A stretch of 64,000 bases of DNA from Monodelphis domestica (GCF_027887165.1 NC_077233.1:180195207-180259206), one strand, 5' to 3'. Positions 11,561 through 21,731 are shown, counted from the stretch's first letter. The notes: generated by a model not told the origin, from the letters alone. Translations and numbers: made by a program.

Positions 11561-12279
11561 AAGTAGTTTTCTATAGCTTCTCATTGGATTTATTGACTGT
11601 AATCCATTTTAGTGTGAACTTTAGGGTTTTGCTAGAATAGGTATGTATGAACTGGGCAGTCTGTCACCTATTCAAATAGCCTGCTTAGCTGGAAACCTAT
11701 TTCCCTAATCTTCTTTGATTGTGTCTTTCTTTCAACCTTGAAGTAGAATCTGGACTAGTATCTGGGCTTAGAGATGGTTCTTTAAATTCTCCTCATTTTC
11801 ACTCACAATTATTCAAATTTCTTCTGCCTCAATTCAACTTCAGATCTAGTCCAAACCCCTGCAAATCATCTACACAATTTCCTTCTCTTTCTTTTTGGAT
11901 CAAGGCCTTTTCTCTTCTCTAGCTCCTTTTCTTATAACCCTTTCCCATGAAAAAAAGAAGAGGCAAATTTTTGGACTTCAATTCCCTTGATTTCCAGGCC
12001 TCTGCCACAAATGCCTCAACTATAGAAAATATTCTGGAATAATTTATAAAAATAGAAGTCTGCCTTAAGGCCTTGGAAGAATGCTTTGAATAGTATATTT
12101 TGAACTATCTTTTAAAACATGAAATCTATACTCATAATATCCTTGGGTAATCTGAGCCATGATTAGAAGAAAAAGCATCCATCCCTCTTTTCCCCAAACA
12201 AAAAAATTTATCATGGCACACATCAAGAAGAGATTTGTGGAAAATAATTAAGTGAAAGGAAAAAATTTTAAAATAATCT
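11561..12279. other. Unassigned sequence
   Basis: No gene or repeat recognised. Confidence 0.45.
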
Positions 12280-12420
12280 ATCAGGTACCTCCTATGTGCT
12301 CAGCTGCCTGCTAGGTGCAGTGATAAACGGTGAATATATAGTCAGTTTTTTGGAAGGAGATTAACACACATGAAACAATTAAAAAATAATTCAAGACAAT
12401 ATGCAATTAGGTGCTCTATT
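12280..12420 (+). mobile_element. Ancient LINE-like dispersed repeat fragment
   Basis: Contains the diverged words TACCTCCTATGTGCTC and GCCTGCTAGGTGCAG, found in the same order in the copies near 9,280 and 60,430. Confidence 0.35.
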
Positions 12421-12544
12421 GTGTGGTAGAGAATGTGAGAGCTGTCAGAACTCAAAGGAGACTGGGAGTATTAATTAGGAAAAACAAAAGCCCTGGACTA
12501 TCAAAAAGGATATGCAGGGGAAAGAAATGCAGACAAAGGACAAA

Positions 12545-12690
12545 AAGACTCCAGTTAGAATCTTGGCTTCTGCCACTAACTAGTTGTATGACTTTGAGGA
12601 ACTTGCTTTACTTTGTTGGCCTCAGTTTTCTCATCTGTGAAACCAAGAGATCTACAAGGAACTATGGGAATTCAATCTGTAACTATGAGT
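12545..12690 (+). mobile_element. MIR SINE
   Basis: Sense MIR core: CTTCTGCCACTAACTAGTTG, GGCCTCAGTTTTCTCATCTG. Confidence 0.65.
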
Positions 12691-13305
12691 GCTAATGTAA
12701 ATGATATGATTCTTTAATAAATGAAATTGGATAGTTCTTTAAGTATATTTTTAAAAGATATGGAAAGAATTCAAGTACCATATGCTTCAGTTTGCTAAAT
12801 TGAAAGGGTTGATCGTGTTATATTTTTGCATCTTTAAAGATGAGAGATTTGGACTGGCTCAGCTGTAAGACCCCTTCCAGTTTTGAATGCTATTATCCTC
12901 ATACAGGATGAGCTTCAAGTAGTTTGGTGATTTTCAAGCTACTAAGGACCACAGAATCTTGGGAGCTGTAAGGGAATCGAGAGGTCAGCTAATCCAATTT
13001 GGAACTAATAAGTAATTCCCTCTACAATATTCCCAGTAAGATATCCCTCCAAATTCAGCCTAGTCTAGACTACTTGTTGACCTTTGGTTCACTGGCCTTG
13101 CCTCTATGTCCATGGCTTTCTCCTCTTACTTGTGAGTTTGTTCCCATCAACTCCATTTGAGGAAGTACTCATGTCAGTCATTCTCACTCTAAATTTGGTT
13201 TAGCCCATTTCTCTCTCAGACTACTTCTTGACCTCAGTTCCAGTTCTGACCCCCTTATTCTCACCCTACCCATTCCCATCCCCAGCTTTTTGTCTTCCTT
13301 GAGTC
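12691..13305. other. Unassigned sequence with old repeat traces
   Basis: 12,950-13,080 has wording of an old dispersed repeat (AGGTCAGCTAATCCAA), too decayed to name. Nothing coding seen. Confidence 0.4.
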
Positions 13306-13535
13306 ATCTAGGTGACTCAGTGGATAGAACTGGACCTGAAATTAGGAGTTCAAATCTTGCCTCAGATATTTTCTAGCTGTGTGACTCTGGGCAAGTCACT
13401 AACTGTTGCCTGCCTCAATTTTCTCAACTGTAAAATGAGGATAGTAATAGCATCTATCTCCCAAGACTGTGAGGATTAAAACATTTATAAAATATTTAGA
13501 ACAGTGCTTGGTGACCAAGTAGGAACTTAATACTT
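13306..13535 (+). mobile_element. tRNA/MIR-type SINE
   Basis: GTGACTCAGTGGATAGAACTGG head, CTGTGTGACTCTGGGCAAGTC core, then the tail with ATAGTAATAGCATCTATCTC and AACAGTGCTTGGTG. A pyrimidine-rich imperfect CCTT tract follows at about 13,548-13,607. Confidence 0.75.
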
Positions 13536-13639
13536 CCTCCCTCTCTTCTCCATCCTTCCAGCCTTTCTTCTTCCCTCCTTCCCTCCCTCCCTTCTTTCCT
13601 TCCTTCTGTAAGGAAGAGAAAAGGTTTTGTTTTTTTTTT

Positions 13640-13880
13640 TAAAGGTTCGACTGGATTATTCAAGAGTAGGGCTGCCAGTTGAGGAAAGACTCTGAATGAA
13701 CATCCTAAGGCAAAAGCCAATAACATGGAAATGAGTTCGGATCGAGGACATACGGGATACCCAGAGGAATCACGCATCACCAATGGGGGTGGGGGTGGGG
13801 GAAGGAAAAGAAAATGATCTTTGTTTCTAATGAATAATGTTTGAAAATAACCAAATAAAATAAGGTTTATGTAAAAAAAA
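13640..13880 (+). mobile_element. L1 3' UTR with poly(A) tail
   Basis: At first this looks like a processed pseudogene 3' end (AAATAAAATAAGG followed by A9). Its words align with the reverse complements of 25,485-25,640 and 22,121-22,383 (ATGAATAATGT.TGAAAAT.ACCAAATAAAATAA), which places it as the 3' UTR of an L1 family. Also contains a short GGGGGT repeat at about 13,785-13,800. Confidence 0.75.
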
Positions 13881-13892
13881 AGATTAGGGTTA

Positions 13893-14865
13893 TGTGACAA
13901 GGAAATCACTTTTAAAAGACTGATATATATTAATTTAAGGTCGCCAAGGAATTCAGCTATGTAATTCCTAAATGAAAACTCAAGTCAGCCGTCAACCTTT
14001 TATGGAGTTTTAATTACAAACAGGAGGAAGAAAGGAATTAGAGATAGAGAGATAGAGGTAGAGGGAAAGGGGAGAGAAGGGAATAGGGCTTAAATACCCC
14101 TTCTGTTTAGCCTGAGCCAAAAGGCCCAAGCCCTTAGATAGCTGGGGCAAAGAAAGGAGATCAGTCCCTATTACTCACGTGACCAAAATGGAGAAACAGT
14201 CTCAGAGCCCCCACCTTCAGCTTCCTTCAGAGCAAGCTTCTCTGAGCACACCGCAACCACTCTGACAAACTCCTAAAACCCCCCCCCTGAGTCTTCAGAC
14301 CCCTCTCATCCAAGTTGCCTCCCCTCAGTTCTCACATCTACCAATCACTGTCCATCAATTTCCCTGTGCCAATGGAGGCTCTAGCTTAACCCAGGACCGC
14401 CCAGAGGTCTTCTGGCTTTGCACATGTCTGTTGAAGGTCATATTTTCAAATAATTAAATCTTTGATCCTTTGCTACAGCCCTTCCTAAATCCTGTTAACC
14501 TGAGTAGGGTAGAGATTGGAATAATTAAATTTTGATCTATGCTGCAGCCCTTCCTCAATCCTGTTAGGACTGAGTAGGGTGGAGATTGATTCCAAGTATC
14601 TCCATTGTATCAATTCTAAAATCAATCATGACTCAAAGAAATTCCTGTTCTTTGCTTAAGAATAGGTCAAAGTTCTTTCCATTGTTCAGCAAAAAGTTTC
14701 TGTCCTAAAGTAATCTTAAGAAGGGAGGAGGGGGAAACTCTCATGCCAAAGGGGTTCACATTCCAATAGCCAAGACCCACTATCAATAGGGAATTTTTCA
14801 AGTATGAAATTTCCCAATGGTGAAATTTCCAACATTTATAAGTCTAAGAAATTTTGAGGTTTACA
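13893..14865 (-). mobile_element. Solo ERV LTR, family 1 copy 2 (973 bp)
   Basis: Starts TGTGACAAGG and ends GGTTTACA on the plus strand, with a perfect 4-bp duplication GTTA at 13,889-13,892 and 14,866-14,869. Very similar throughout to 3,493-4,451, including the internal tandem pair. The TATA-like motif (about 14,088-14,098) again points to the minus strand. It sits at the 3' edge of another LTR (14,866-15,533). Confidence 0.88.
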
Positions 14866-15533
14866 GTTACCAGGAATTTTAATTAATTCCAAAGATATTT
14901 ATTTACAATTAATCTACAAAATTTAAAAAAGAGTGAAGTACGAAAATCAGAGAGAAGATAGAGTAAGATATCTAGTCTATGCACCAAGTATTTTGCTCCA
15001 ACCCCTGCCTCAACCCAGGCAGGACTTAGCCAGAGAAGCTTCAGCCTTGAGCTGAAGATCTGGGGGATGCAGGGAGCCTCTCTCTAGAGGATAGGTCTCT
15101 CCTGAGGCTAGTCTCTTCAGAAATCCAGGAAAGGAGTCATCTCTTTTCACTCACCATATGTCAGTCCAAAGGGAGAGATTTAAGAACAGTCTCACCAAGT
15201 ACAGGGTCTCAGGTCCAGTCAGCAGATTCTTCACCAACCTCCAGCTCGAAGTCAGAACTCTGGAGAAGTCAAACTGCCCACAGGAAGTTGTAACTCCCTT
15301 TTAAAGACACTTTCTTTTGCATCACTTCCTGTGCCTTCCTCCACTTTTACATCTTCCGATTACAGTTGAAGCTTTGCTTAGGACTGCCCAGGGGGAAGTC
15401 AGTTTGATTTTCATTCGTCACCCACTATTGCACACGTGGGTCACAGACCTCCCCCACTCAAGTGTGAATGGGGTATTTACACTTTTGGTGATTGAATCTA
15501 AAAATTGGCAGGGGAGTTCATTTAACCTTCACA
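14866..15533 (-). mobile_element. Second ERV LTR family (about 665 bp)
   Basis: On the minus strand it starts TGTGAAGGTTAAATG at 15,533, has a TATA-like CTTTAAAAGGG (about 15,298-15,306) and a poly(A) signal AATAAA (14,898-14,903), then about 30 bases to its end: a normal LTR promoter, R and U5 order. The 3' edge is blurred by the family 1 LTR inserted there. No target duplication could be set. The low-stop frame at 15,317-15,724 is incidental. Confidence 0.7.
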
Positions 15534-15709
15534 CTTCCTTCCTTCTTTCCTTCCTTCCTTCCTTCTTTCCTTCCTTCTTCCTTCCTTCCTTCTTTCCTTC
15601 CTTCTTCCTTCCTTCCTTCCTTCCTTCCTTCCTTCCTTCCTTCCTTCCTTCCTTCCTTCCTTCCTTCCTTCCTTCCTTCCTTCCTTCCTTCCTTCCTTCC
15701 TTCCTTCCT
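15534..15709. repeat. (CTTC)n microsatellite
   Basis: Imperfect CTTC/CTTT start, then an almost pure array to 15,708. The PSFLPS frames (plus) and RKEGRKEG frames (minus) are translations of this repeat. Confidence 0.97.
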
Positions 15710-15907
15710 GGATCACATAGTTAAGCACAGTAATAAATAGGTTTTTTTAAAAATCTTTCTGGTGATCTGAAGATCTTTAATAAGGGTATTCAAATATATA
15801 ATTTAGTTATAGAGCTGCTGATGATCCTAACAATGAGAAAAATGGGATTACTAAGGCACAGTTCATCTTAGCTGTTTTTTTGCAAACCCTATTTAGTTTA
15901 AAAAAAA

Positions 15908-16770
15908 AAAACTTTTTTCCCCAAATTTATTTATTTTATTTTAATGACAAATTTCCACATAAATTTTCCAAAGTTATATGATTCATGTTGTCTCCTTCCT
16001 TTCCTCCTTCCCCCTACCTGGAGCTGACAAGAAATTCAATCTGGGTTGTAGATGTATGCATAAGTAGTTCCAGATTATTCATTTTTAAGTGAATAATCTT
16101 ATAAAACCAAAATCCTAAATCATATACCCATATAAACAAGTGATAAATCATATTTTTCATCTGCATTTCTCCTCCAACAGTTCTTTCTCTGGAGTTGGAC
16201 AGCATTTTTTCATAAGTCCCTTGGAATTGTCCTGGATCATTGTATTGCTGTTAGTAGCAAAGACCATGATATTTGATCTTTCCATAGTATTTTAGATACC
16301 GTGTATAATGTTCTCCTGATTCTGCTTATTTCACTCTCCATCAGTTCATGAAGGTTTTTCTAGTTCTTTCTGCAACCATCCTGTTCATCATTCCTTACAG
16401 CATAATAGTATTCCATCACCATCATATACCACAATTTGTTCAGTCATTATCCAATTGAGGGACAACCTTTTACTTTCTAATGCTTTGCCACCACAAAAAG
16501 TATAGCTATAAATATTCTGTACAAATTAGTCCTTTCTCATTATTTTATCTCTTTGGGATACAGACCTAGTAATGGTATTACTGGATCAAAAGGTAAGCAT
16601 TATTTTTTAGCCCTTTGGGCACATTTCCAAATTGTCCTACAGAATGGTTGGATCAATTCACAACTCGACCAGCAATGCATTAGTGTCCCAATTGTGCCAC
16701 ATCACCTCCAACATTTATTCTTTTCCTTTACTGTCTTATTAGCCACCTATTTAGCTTTGAATGTCACTGA
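15908..16770 (-). mobile_element. L1-type LINE 3' end (minus)
   Basis: From 3' UTR at about 15,908 to ORF2 C-terminal sequence near 16,770, antisense. Shares blocks with 43,785-44,495 and 1-560 (CAGCATAATAGTATTCCATCA, TACCACAATTTGTTCAG, TCTTTGGGATACAGACC). Confidence 0.8.
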
Positions 16771-17771
16771 CACTCTACACATAGTTCCAGACAGAGTCTC
16801 TGGCAAAGAGAAATATGGAACATGAACTATGAAAAACAGACAGAATTTTATGCAGTATTTCCAGGGTTATGTTGATACTTGTTCCAATTTTGACAGGTAC
16901 TGGGCAGGACAAAACTAGATGTTTTAAAAATCTTTAAGGAACTAAAACATGTTGAACATCCATGTGACAAAGAATTTATTATACAGAGATGTAACTTAAA
17001 AATTATTAGCTCATTGTAAAAATATCCTATTAATGATAAAGAAAGATCCTTAAGATTTACCTGCAATTCAGAATTTCCTCTGGAAACTTCAGAGTATATA
17101 CCTCTTGCCTGGGTCTCCACTATTATAGATAGGTCTCCTGTGCAAGCACTTAAGATAATAAGGTGTAGCAGGTTGTGCTGGTAAGTAACTCTTGTCTCTC
17201 CAAAAATTGCTACACTTTTAAGTTTAATCTACTTTATTAATATTTTCTCTGCCGTGTTCCTAAGTCTAGACACTTTACAAAACAATAAATAAAGCTCTGA
17301 TTTGTAGTGATTGCCAATTTTTGAGGTATAAATGTTCACACTGAAATTTTAATAGTCATCTTTCTTGAGCTGATGCCAGTATACCCTAAGGTAAAGAACA
17401 ACCTTTAGTTTACTCCACAGAAAATGCCAAATAATACAAAAGAATGATAATTGTTCATCAACAATTGCTTTTCTGTGAGTCCTGTTTTCTGTTCTGGAAA
17501 CCTATAATAATCTTCATGTCTAAGTAAATGAAATTAAACTTTGCTAAACAATAAATTCCCCATCATCCGAAATGAAATATGTGCAAAAATATTTAGACCA
17601 ATAGAGTCATAGAGTCATCTCTAACCCTTTCAGGTTGAATGGGTGCATGTTTAACCATTTTTCAGATGTTATGGTACAATTATAATACCTAGCAAAGGTT
17701 AACCTCCATTATAATTTTACAAGTTGACCCGTATACTCTGAGCAACCTTCTACAAAAAGAAACAGAGGAAG
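16771..17771. other. Unassigned sequence
   Basis: About 1 kb of A+T-rich sequence with no recognised repeat, exon or RNA gene. Confidence 0.5.
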
Positions 17772-17950
17772 GGCTTTAGGTAGCCTAGGATAGAGTGCCT
17801 GGAGTTAGGAAGACCTGGGTTTAAATCTGGCCTCAGACACTTACTAGCTATGTGACTCTGGGAAAATAACTTAACCCCAATTGTCTGGTCATTGCCACTT
17901 TTCTGTCTTAGAATTGATACAAAGACAGAAGATAAGGGTTTAAGAAAAAG
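17772..17950 (+). mobile_element. tRNA-type SINE, decayed
   Basis: AGGAAGACCTGGGTTTAAAT, CTAGCTATGTGACTCTGGG and the tail ACAGAAGATAAGGGTTT. Head and tail suggest family A; several lesions. Confidence 0.7.
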
Positions 17951-18039
17951 AGAGAAGAAAAGGAGATGAAATCAATAACAAGGCAACACATGTTTGGGTC
18001 TAATATTATATACTTTGTATGTTTTATAGTGAACATTTA

Positions 18040-18190
18040 TTAGTCTACATACATATTATTTACCCTTAACTGAATATAAACTCCTTGAGGTTAGGGTCTG
18101 ATTATTTTTTCTTTTATATTCCTAGCATCTACCTTAGAACCTTGCTCACAATGGCAGATACTTTAATAAATGTTTATTGAATTGAATTCA
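18040..18190 (+). mobile_element. L2 LINE 3' end
   Basis: AAACTCCTTGAGGTTAGGG, CTAGCATCTACC and AATAAATGTTTATTGAATTG are in L2 3'-end order. Confidence 0.65.
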
Positions 18191-18507
18191 TCTATTTACT
18201 ATATTCCTTCTCTAGAATAGAGCTGAAATATAAGATTGTTCTTTTTACTTTAATGTTGTAACATAAATAGTGAGATAGAGCTGAAAAGAGACCTTTTATG
18301 ATTATGAAATATGATGATGAGAGGATTCCACCCTAATCTAATGGATTAGATGCCATAGGAATATATATATATATTTTTAATTAATTTATTTATTTAGGAT
18401 AAGCAACTTCAATTTGTTTTAAGTCTCCATTTTCTGAATAAGTATTGTTATATAAGTTGGTTTGGTAATACAATAAGGACATGAGTAATATAGTTAGGCA
18501 ATGACAA

Positions 18508-18712
18508 TGTATGTACCCTCCAATTTGATAACCACTCACAAATGATATATGTTTCCTCTCAATTTGGTAAACTCCTAATAACATGTGTGCCCTTCAAATG
18601 TGTTAAACGATTACCAATGATATATATGTGTCCCACAGATTTAGTAAATGATTGCTAATGGAGTATATGTTTAAGTGTGTGTGTCCCAAACTTGATAAAC
18701 ATCTGATAAACC
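18508..18712. repeat. Degenerate minisatellite, unit about 40 bp
   Basis: Four to five diverged head-to-tail units begin near 18,510, 18,548, 18,584, 18,623 and 18,664. Each follows the order TATGT, CCCTC or a variant, AATTTGRTAAAC, then AATGATA. Clear by eye from the recurring TTTGGTAAA and AATGATATAT words. Not a SINE or LINE motif I know. Confidence 0.65.
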
Positions 18713-18714
18713 AT

Positions 18715-19417
18715 TTCTTTTTTTTAACCATTTCTAATGATGAGCTTTTAATTTTTATTTTATTTTATTTTCCTTTTTCCCCATTAAATTTTAAAAATTT
18801 ATCTTTTTTTATTACTTAGTCCTTTTCCAAGTGTCCCTCCTTTTCCTTTTCCCAAAGAGCCATTCCATATAATAAATAGTATTTTTTAGAGAGGGGGAAA
18901 AAACCATGTATAACTTGTCAATACGTTGAAAAAGTTAAAAAACCTATGCAATGTGTAACACCTGTGGACCTCCTACCTTAATGAATGAGTGGGTTAGGGG
19001 TGTGCTCTCATGTTTCTTCAATATAGTTCTGCTTGTTTTTTATCATTTTGTTACATTTGCTTTTGATTCTTTTGGTGTGTAGTTGTTTTTTCTATTTGTA
19101 TTGTCATAGTTACTGTGTATATCGTTTTATTAGCTCTGCTTACTTGATTCTGCATCAGTGCACATGGATCTTTCCATTTTTCTGTGTATTCATCACATAC
19201 ATCATTTCTTATAGTACAGTAATATTTTATTATATTCATTTACCACAATTTGTTTTGCTATTTCCCAGTTGATATCTACTTTATTTCTAATTCTTAACAA
19301 TCACAAAAGTGCTGCTATGAATATTTTGGGTTCTTATCATGACTTCCTTGGGGTGCAAGACCCATGTTAGAGACTCTGGTTCAAAGAGTATGATCATTTT
19401 AGTTACTTAATTTGCAT
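18715..19417 (-). mobile_element. Old L1-type LINE fragment (minus), part 1
   Basis: Antisense 3' UTR and ORF2 C-terminal words (TACCACAATTTGTTTTGC, CACAAAAGTGCTGCTATGAA). More diverged than the other L1 copies. Interrupted by the SINE at 19,433. Confidence 0.6.
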
Positions 19418-19432
19418 AGTTATACCATTTTA

Positions 19433-19655
19433 TTTTTTTAAATTATTATTATTTTTAAAACCCTTACCTTCCATCTTGGAGTCAATACTGTACTCTGTAT
19501 TGGCTCCAAGGCAGAAGAATGGTAAGGGCTAGGCAATGAGGGTCATGTACTTGCCCAGAGTCACACAGCTGGGAAGTGTCTGAGGCCAGATTTGAACCGA
19601 GGACCTCCCATCTCTAGGTCTGGCTCTCAATCCACTGAGCTACCCAGCTGCCCCC
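19433..19655 (-). mobile_element. tRNA-type SINE family A, with perfect target duplication
   Basis: Antisense full-length copy: the low end carries CCCTTACCTTCCATCTTGGA, the high end the head (GAGCTACCCAGCTGCCCCC). Flanked by the 15-bp direct repeat AGTTATACCATTTTA at 19,418-19,432 and 19,656-19,670, the mark of LINE-driven retrotransposition. Confidence 0.9.
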
Positions 19656-19670
19656 AGTTATACCATTTTA

Positions 19671-19912
19671 AAGTCCACCAATAATGTATTAGCATGCCTA
19701 TCATTCTATAATCCATCCAACATTGTTACCATTTTTTGTCATTTATATCAATTTGTGTGTGAGTTCTGAGATGAAACCTAAGAGTTGTTTTACTTGGTTA
19801 TTAATTTCTACTATTTCTGAATCTCCTTTCTCTAATTTGTTCCATTGATCTATCTCTCTGCTCTTTAACCAATATCAGGTGGTTTTTATGACTGTTGCTT
19901 AATAATATAGTT
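19671..19912 (-). mobile_element. Old L1-type LINE fragment (minus), part 2
   Basis: Continues the interrupted element into ORF2 (the AATATAGTTTGAG block shared with 1,148-1,160 and 25,901-25,913). Meets a plus-strand L1 at about 19,913. Confidence 0.6.
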
Positions 19913-20525
19913 TGAGCCATCTTGGAGGGCAATTTGCAACTATGCCTAAATGGCTTTAAAAGAATGCATGCCCTTCGATCCAGAAATACCATTGCTGAGT
20001 TTGTACCCCAAAGAGACAATAGGGGAAAATATATTTATAGCCACACTCTGTAGCAGCAAAAAATTTGGAAAATGAGGGGGTGTCCATCTATTGGGGAATG
20101 ACTAAACAAATTATGGTATCTATTGGTGATGGAATACTATTGTGCTGAAAGGAATGATGAACTGGAGGAATTCCATGTGAACTGGAAAGACCTCCAGGAA
20201 TTGATGCAGAGCAAAAGGAGCAGAACCAGGAGAACATTGTACACAGAAACTGATATACTGTGGTACAATCAAATGTAATGGACTTCTTTACTAGTAGCAA
20301 TGCAATGATCCAGGACAATCCTGAGGAATTTATGAGATAGAGAATGCTATCCACATCCAGAGAAAGAACTGTGAGAATAGAAGCGCAGAAGAAAAACATA
20401 TGGTTGATCAAATCGTCCAATGGGTTTATGATTGGAGAATTTTGACTTTAAATGATCACTCTATTGCAATATTAATAATTTGAAAATAGGTTTTGAACAA
20501 TGATATATGTATAACCCTGTAGGTA
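19913..20525 (+). mobile_element. L1-type LINE 3' end (plus), truncated at the virus junction
   Basis: GGAATACTATTGTGCTGAAAG, AGAACCAGGAGAACATTGTA and ATATGTATAACCC are the plus-strand versions of the ORF2 end and 3' UTR. Compared with 7,345-7,445, it loses its 3' tail right after GTATAACCC, where parvovirus-derived sequence begins. Confidence 0.75.
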
Positions 20526-20597
20526 TTAATCACTTGTATGTCTCCTCTCATTTCCATTGATCTGTCTGGATCTTCATCTTTGACACCAAGAGTTTTT

Positions 20598-21266
20598 AGT
20601 ATTTGAACACTGTCTTGTTTGTGTCTTCTGCAATTAGTATTGTTGCTGTTACTAATTTTAATATTGTGTTTGTGGTGGTACTATTGCTGTTTCTGTTACT
20701 GTTTTTATGCTTATGTTAAATATTTCTTGTTCTAGGTTTTGTAATCCTATGCATTTGCAAATTAGTGTCATGTGACTAAAGTCTGCTGGACTCATCCAGA
20801 CTCCTCAAGCATTGGCATCTAGTATAAACTATAATGTTAGTATTTGTGCATGTCCATTATCTCTCCATCCTGTGTATGGTGTTGCTCTTGCTGTTGATTT
20901 TGGTTTGGATACTTATAGAGAATATTCATCATATTCTGCTTCTTTTAGTATTATGTGTCTGTTTATATTACATGTTATCACCCATTCACCTTCAAATTTC
21001 TGTTCTGTTGTATTGTTAAAACTTCCTGTTGATTTTCCTATTCCTCCTCCTCCACCTGCTGTACCTGTTTTTTCCTCCTTCTGTGAATGTAGTTTGATTC
21101 ATGTCCATGTTTTCATCTATTTGATCAGTCATGTTTGTTTTAGCATTAGCTCCTAGTATCTTCCTTCCTTCCTTCCTTCCTTCCTTCCTTCCTTCCTTCC
21201 TTCCTTCCTTCCTTCCTTCCTTCCTTCCTTCCTTCCTTCCTTCCTTCCTTCCTCCCTCCCTCCCTC

Positions 21267-21326
<60 letters not shown>

Positions 21327-21365
21327 AGATTTATGAATGTGTGTCTAGGTGCAGGTCTTTTTTTA
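20598..21365 (-). pseudogene. Parvovirus VP1/VP2 capsid pseudogene, N-terminal part
   Basis: Continues from the PLA2 domain. First a basic KKRPAPRHTFIN stretch (21,329-21,365), then the microsatellite, then a possible VP2 start ATG at 21,132-21,130 (MTDQIDEN). After a frame change near 21,065-21,076 comes the glycine-rich GTAGGGGIGKSTGSFNN (about 21,010-21,060), typical of protoparvovirus VP2 N-termini, followed by EWVITCNINR. A further frame holds DANA, a TGA (20,805-20,807) where tryptophan is expected, then GVWMSPADFSHM, and finally TILIAEDTNKTVFKY near 20,598-20,645. The remaining capsid is not found. Confidence 0.9.
21159..21325. repeat. Compound microsatellite (CTTC)n-(CCCT)n-(CT)n-(CTTT)n inside VP
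   Basis: Starts at about 21,159 with near-perfect CTTC, passes through CCTC and a CT run, and ends with CTTT near 21,325. It interrupts the capsid frame between the basic VP1 stretch and the VP2 start. The AAGA-rich sense-strand codons there are a likely seed. Confidence 0.95.
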
Positions 21366-21419
21366 CTTACAGTTTGCTGGCTGGTTTTTGTTTTTGTTGT
21401 TGTTTGAAGGTTGAAATTA

Positions 21420-21654
21420 TGGTGCTATTAGTCTCTTTATTTTGAAAGCTTTGTTTCTGATCCAACCACCCCAGTCTCTGGCATTGTTGGTTTCTTGTAC
21501 AGATTTAGCATCAGTTTCATTGAAGTACCAGTAAGGGTTCTGTCTCGATTGTATAAAATGATAGTGCTCATCGTGTTTTTTGGCAGCTTTATCACTTGGA
21601 TTGGTTAGTTCTCCCTGATCAAGAGTATTGCCCAGCCCAAGGTATTTGTATATC
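21420..21654 (-). pseudogene. Parvovirus VP1-unique region: phospholipase A2 domain
   Basis: VP1u PLA2 is the capsid lipase parvoviruses use to leave endosomes. About 78 codons are open with no stop. Visible in order: calcium loop YLGLGN (about 21,627-21,648), LDQGELTNPSDKAAKKHDE with the catalytic His-Asp pair (HD codons at 21,570-21,575), NPYWYF (21,523-21,543), WGGWI (about 21,459-21,475) and a basic KIKR. The loop has leucine where proline is usual in PLA2 loops (YLGPGN type). There is no ATG in this frame; the leader would come from the exon before the candidate intron. The frame ends at TAA 21,417-21,419. Confidence 0.93.
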
Positions 21655-21731
21655 CTACAAAATATGGTTGGGTTAGTTAAATTGTTAGTAGTATGTTATT
21701 TGTCAGTTAATTAAAATTTTTTTTGCCTTAC
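21655..21731 (-). other. Candidate VP1 intron with splice sites preserved
   Basis: On the minus strand, AAAAG/GTAAGG (donor GT at 21,731-21,730) and a T-rich ATTTTGTAG/G acceptor (AG at 21,656-21,655) bound a 77-nt segment. It lies just where protoparvoviruses splice between the NS1 tail / VP1 leader and the VP1 body. Both sites fit consensus, but the element is dead and use is unproven. Confidence 0.5.

Noticed and set aside
13640..13880. Processed pseudogene of a host gene (AATAAA-like signal and poly(A))
   Set aside because: The same words occur antisense at 22,121-22,383 and 25,485-25,640 as L1 3' UTR, so it is an L1 tail.
15492..15740. Proline/serine/leucine repeat proteins (PSFLPS) and lysine/glutamate/arginine proteins
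   Set aside because: Translations of (CTTC)n in different frames; same at 21,016-21,328 and 61,729-61,989.
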